A stretch of 25,588 nucleotides of DNA from Acidobacteriota bacterium (GTDB taxonomy: Bacteria > Acidobacteriota > Terriglobia > Acidiferrales > UBA7541), in the NCBI GenBank assembly GCA_003224135.1, contig QHYO01000133.1, forward strand, positions 1-25,588, read 5' to 3'. Positions 23,152 to 25,588 of the stretch are shown in pieces. Below the pieces are notes generated by a model. It made no database searches, had not been told where the DNA came from, and saw nothing but the letters and a program-made list of their open reading frames with translations. The stretch's first letter is position 1. The number at the start of each line of letters is the position of its first letter. The position numbers and the translations under genes are program-made.

Positions 23152-24042
23152 TTGACAAAAACGCCTGCATTATTTGACCTAACCGGCAGAGTTGCTGTCG
23201 TGACTGGTGGTAATGGTGGAATTGGTCGCAGCATTGCGCTCGGATTGGCCGAAGCCGGAGCTGCCGTCGCAGTGTTTGGCCGAGACGACGAAAAGAACCG
23301 ACGGGTGCTCTCTGAACTGAAAGCAATCGGTGTCCCTTCAATTGCTGTGAGGGTTGATGTGACCAATCGCGCCGGATTGGAGCCCGCGCTTAAAAAGGTC
23401 GAGAGTGAACTCGGGGACATAGGTATCCTGGTGAATAATGCCGGCAACGTGTCGTTGAGCGGCGGTGTTTTACTGGAAAAATCTGAGGATTGGGACAACG
23501 TCATCGAGACGCAACTCACTGCTGTTTTCCTTCTTTCGAAGCTCGCTGCCAGCTCGATGCTCCGTCGCAAATTCGGAAAAATCATCAACATTGGCAGTAT
23601 GTACTCGTTCTTTGGATCTGGGCTGATCCCCTCTTACAGCGCAGCGAAAGGGGCGATCGTCCAGCTGACCAAGTCCATGGCGATTGAGTTCGCGCCGCAC
23701 AACATTCAAGTCAATGCGATCGCGCCAGGTTGGATTGAAACGGATATGACCGCGCCTGTCCACACAATGCCCTTAAACGCCGAAATTCTTGCGCGAACTC
23801 CGGCGGGTCACGCGAGCGTGGGACAAATACCTTTACCTGGTGAATGCGGCAACAGCCATAGGGATTTTCTTCAGCGCCCTGGCGATTGTGTCGTGCCTTT
23901 TCGTATGGCCCCGAACGGATCTTCGCAAAATTACGAAAGTGAAATTTTCTCTGGTCGCCCTGGCGTATCTGTTCCTGAGCTGGTTCGCGATTCACTGGAA
24001 CATCATTGGGCCAGCCACGCGGTTGTAGGGAGCAGTTGCTAG
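23152..24042 (+). CDS. Short-chain dehydrogenase/reductase with lost C-terminus (chimeric)
   Basis: The open frame encodes 296 residues, but only the first 219 or so are a genuine SDR. The cofactor motif TGGNGGIG is at 18-25, NNAG at 95-98, and the catalytic Ser149, Tyr162 and Lys166 are in GSMYSFFGSG and YSAAK. APGWIETDM (191-199) is typical of KduD/FabG-like members. At EILARTPAG the expected ending of about 35 residues (the FLASDAS and VTG..VDGG region) is replaced by an unrelated frame. The start is TTG 23152 with AAGGGGA upstream. NAD(P) binding and catalysis might survive, but the C-terminal substrate and tetramer region is gone, so the product is probably inactive. Confidence 0.7.
   Translation: MTKTPALFDLTGRVAVVTGGNGGIGRSIALGLAEAGAAVAVFGRDDEKNRRVLSELKAIGVPSIAVRVDVTNRAGLEPALKKVESELGDIGILVNNAGNVSLSGGVLLEKSEDWDNVIETQLTAVFLLSKLAASSMLRRKFGKIINIGSMYSFFGSGLIPSYSAAKGAIVQLTKSMAIEFAPHNIQVNAIAPGWIETDMTAPVHTMPLNAEILARTPAGHASVGQIPLPGECGNSHRDFLQRPGDCVVPFRMAPNGSSQNYESEIFSGRPGVSVPELVRDSLEHHWASHAVVGSSC
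23805..24028 (+). pseudogene. C-terminal membrane tail of a probable serine hydrolase (beta-lactamase family)
   Basis: In a frame different from the SDR frame, the sequence encodes RVTRAWDKYLYLVNAATAIG, a first membrane segment (FFSALAIVSCLFVWP), a short polar link and a second segment (KFSLVALAYLFLSWFAIHWN), ending IIGPATRL. A final helix with FxxxWN.LG and the two-helix arrangement resemble the C-terminal membrane tail I recall for acidobacterial beta-lactamase-domain proteins. Nothing upstream belongs to that gene; it joins the SDR directly at about 23805-23815. No start codon with ribosome binding site precedes it. Confidence 0.55.
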
Positions 24043-24090
24043 CCTCCCGCAATCCGTCTGTGTAACCTTGCCAAAAGGTTTCTTTTCCCC

Positions 24091-24127
24091 TTGCTTACCG
24101 AGAGAAGTTCTTATATGCTCCTCTCGG
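24091..24127 (+). promoter_or_regulatory. Promoter and inverted repeat of the PadR-permease operon
   Basis: TTGCTT (24091-24096) and TATGCT (24114-24119) are 17 bases apart. A perfect 7-bp inverted repeat, CCGAGAG (24098-24104) and CTCTCGG (24121-24127), brackets the -10 box. A repressor bound there would block transcription, which suggests PadR autoregulation. The site does not match the usual ATGT/ACAT PadR core, so this is inference. Confidence 0.35.
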
Positions 24128-24135
24128 AAACCGAT

Positions 24136-24471
24136 ATGAGTAAACCGAACGATCTCGTTCAGGGCACTCTCGATCTACTGCTCTTGAAAATCCTGGCGCT
24201 GGAGCCCTTGCACGGATGGGCCATCAGTCTCCGCCTGAAATCCATCTCTGGAGATGTGCTGCAGGTCAGCGAAGGATCCCTATACCCTGCATTGCACAAG
24301 TTGGAGCAGGAAGGCTGGATCACGGCCGAGTGGAAGCAGACGGAAAATAACCGGCGGGCGAAATTTTATTCGCTGACACACCTGGGAAGGCGGCAACTCG
24401 AATCGGAGACTGCGAACTGGCAGCGGTTGTCGACGGCCATCTCGAACGTGGTCCGGCTTTCCGAGACGTAG
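24136..24471 (+). CDS. PadR-family transcriptional regulator
   Basis: The product is 111 residues from ATG 24136. In-frame starts at 24115 and 24091 are possible but fall in the apparent promoter. The winged-helix domain is complete: LVQGTLDLLLLKILALEPLH (7-26), the recognition helix region ending VSEGSLYPALHKLEQEGWI (44-62) and the wing with RRAKFYSLTHLGRRQL. PadR proteins of this short class repress membrane transport genes next to them. Here the permease starts 8 bases after the stop, and GGAGGAG lies in that gap, so the two genes form one transcript. The ligand is unknown. Confidence 0.92.
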   Translation: MSKPNDLVQGTLDLLLLKILALEPLHGWAISLRLKSISGDVLQVSEGSLYPALHKLEQEGWITAEWKQTENNRRAKFYSLTHLGRRQLESETANWQRLSTAISNVVRLSET

Positions 24472-24479
24472 GAGGAGTT

Positions 24480-25588
24480 ATGCGGATGGAACACTGGTGG
24501 TACACGGCGCGGTTACGGCTCAGGTCCGTCCTGCTCCGCACCCGTGTGGAACAAGAGCTCGATGAGGAGCTGCAATTCCACCTGGAGCGCAAAATCGAGG
24601 AGGGCATCGCCAATGGGCTTTCCCCAAAAGAGGCGCGCTACGCGGCGATGCGCGCAATGGAAGGACTGGAACAGCGGAAAGAGGAGATGAGAGATTCGCG
24701 GCACATTCATTGGTTGACGGATGTCCTCGACGACGCGCGCTTCGCAATCCGGAGCTTGCGCCGCACGCCCGGACTTACCGCGTTCGTGGTGATGACGCTC
24801 GCGCTGGGGATCGGGATGACCTCAGGGACTTTTAGTATGGTGGATGCGCTGATTTTCAGGCCTTACCCCGTTCCGCATCCGAGCGGCGTGGTCACTCTGG
24901 TGAGCACCACGCACGATAGCGGCTTCGACAATTTCTCCTATCGCGAATACCTGGACATCCGCGACAAAGCGAAGGGCTACGACGGCGTGATCGCCAACGC
25001 AGATATAGAGGCTGTCGGTTTCAGCCCCGAAACCGGAGCTACGCCGCGGGTCAAGGGCGGGATGATGGTTTCCGGTAATTACTTCCACGTGCTGGGCGTG
25101 GAGCCGCGGCTGGGGCGCGGTTTTCGGGAGGACGAAGACCAAGTGCCTGGTCGCAATGCCGTGGTGGTGCTCGGGCCGGACTTCTGGAAGCACGAATTCG
25201 GGAGCAACCCTTCCGTCCTCGGTAGGACGATTCGCCTGAATGGCACGGAGTTCACCGTGATTGGCGTGGCTCCGGAAACCTTTCCGGGGTTGCTGATATT
25301 CGGGCATCCCGACTTCTACATGCCGCTGGCGATGGCGCGAGTGTTTTCGACCAACCGCCAGAAGAATTTTTTCGAGGACCGCGACGATCGCGAGTTGAAC
25401 GTCAAGGCACGCTTGAAACCGGGCACGACGCTGCAGCAAGCGCAAAATGAACTGGCCCTGCTCGCAAAAAACTTCGAGCGCGAGTATCCGAAGGTCAATC
25501 GTGGCCGCGGCGCGGCGGTACACACGCAGTTCGAGATGCGGACTCGCGATGACGACGTGAATTGGAAGTTCGGCGTAATCTTTGTGAT
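24480..25588 (+). CDS. ADOP-family ABC transporter permease (3' partial)
   Basis: The frame opens at ATG 24480 with GGAGGAG just before it, and runs off the right edge after about 369 codons without a stop. The N-terminal soluble segment has the ELDEELQFHLE motif (26-36) and LSPKEARYAAMRAMEG (47-62). A segment then reads DDARFAIRSLRRTPGLTA followed by the first membrane helix (about 100-125, FVVMTLALGIGMTSGTFSMV). The MacB-like periplasmic core follows (GVVTLVSTTH, GNYFHVLGVEPRLGRGF, LGRTIRLNGTEFTVIGVAP). This is the acidobacterial duplicated orphan permease type: FtsX/MacB-like permeases with no ATPase in their operon. The second half of the duplicated permease should follow. Confidence 0.93.
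   Translation, partial: MRMEHWWYTARLRLRSVLLRTRVEQELDEELQFHLERKIEEGIANGLSPKEARYAAMRAMEGLEQRKEEMRDSRHIHWLTDVLDDARFAIRSLRRTPGLTAFVVMTLALGIGMTSGTFSMVDALIFRPYPVPHPSGVVTLVSTTHDSGFDNFSYREYLDIRDKAKGYDGVIANADIEAVGFSPETGATPRVKGGMMVSGNYFHVLGVEPRLGRGFREDEDQVPGRNAVVVLGPDFWKHEFGSNPSVLGRTIRLNGTEFTVIGVAPETFPGLLIFGHPDFYMPLAMARVFSTNRQKNFFEDRDDRELNVKARLKPGTTLQQAQNELALLAKNFEREYPKVNRGRGAAVHTQFEMRTRDDDVNWKFGVIFV

Noticed and set aside
1..25588. CRISPR array, rRNA or intact insertion sequence
   Set aside because: No regularly spaced repeats, no rRNA-like conserved blocks, and no transposase frame with terminal repeats were seen.

Overview
The window looks like a chromosomal segment of a soil-type Acidobacteriota (Terriglobia/Koribacter-like). 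The strongest clue is at the right end: a small PadR regulator followed 8 bases later by an ADOP-type permease carrying the ELDEELQFHLE N-terminal motif, a pairing typical of that phylum. A hybrid PAS histidine kinase and tandem secreted amidohydrolases fit the same assignment. This taxonomic call is an inference from gene content, with no marker gene to confirm it.

Left part (1-5000): the tail of a TPR protein, a strong hairpin between convergent genes, a GlsB/YeaQ-type small membrane protein, a DUF481 outer-membrane protein, a divergently transcribed SAM hydrolase (DUF62 family) with an unusual export signal, a thiolase, and a membrane-anchored SRPBCC protein. Next come a FadE-type acyl-CoA dehydrogenase with a well-formed promoter (5000-7000) and a 949-residue membrane hybrid histidine kinase with a C-terminal receiver (7126-9975).

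Middle part (10064-18046, minus strand): an operon of three secreted amidohydrolase-family proteins joined by ATGA and GTGA stop/start overlaps, followed by a LolA-like secreted protein. Only the middle amidohydrolase keeps the metal-binding residues. The third amidohydrolase and the LolA-like gene are each broken by a -1-type frame change. An AsmA-family protein lies upstream on the same strand.

Right part (18273-22254): a LysR regulator divergent from isocitrate lyase (aceA) and malate synthase (aceB), the two glyoxylate-shunt enzymes. The intergenic region has two perfect dyads whose centres are 20 bp apart. With the thiolase and acyl-CoA dehydrogenase, this equips the cell to grow on fatty acids or acetate through beta-oxidation and the glyoxylate bypass.

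From 22255 to about 24050 the sequence is a patchwork of remnants. It holds a 42-base tRNA 3'-half, a frameshifted TPR fragment, and a short-chain dehydrogenase that loses its C-terminus and runs straight into the membrane tail of what looks like a serine-hydrolase (beta-lactamase family) gene. This is the best candidate for an old integration/deletion scar. The window ends inside the ADOP permease. No CRISPR array, complete tRNA, rRNA or intact insertion sequence was seen.
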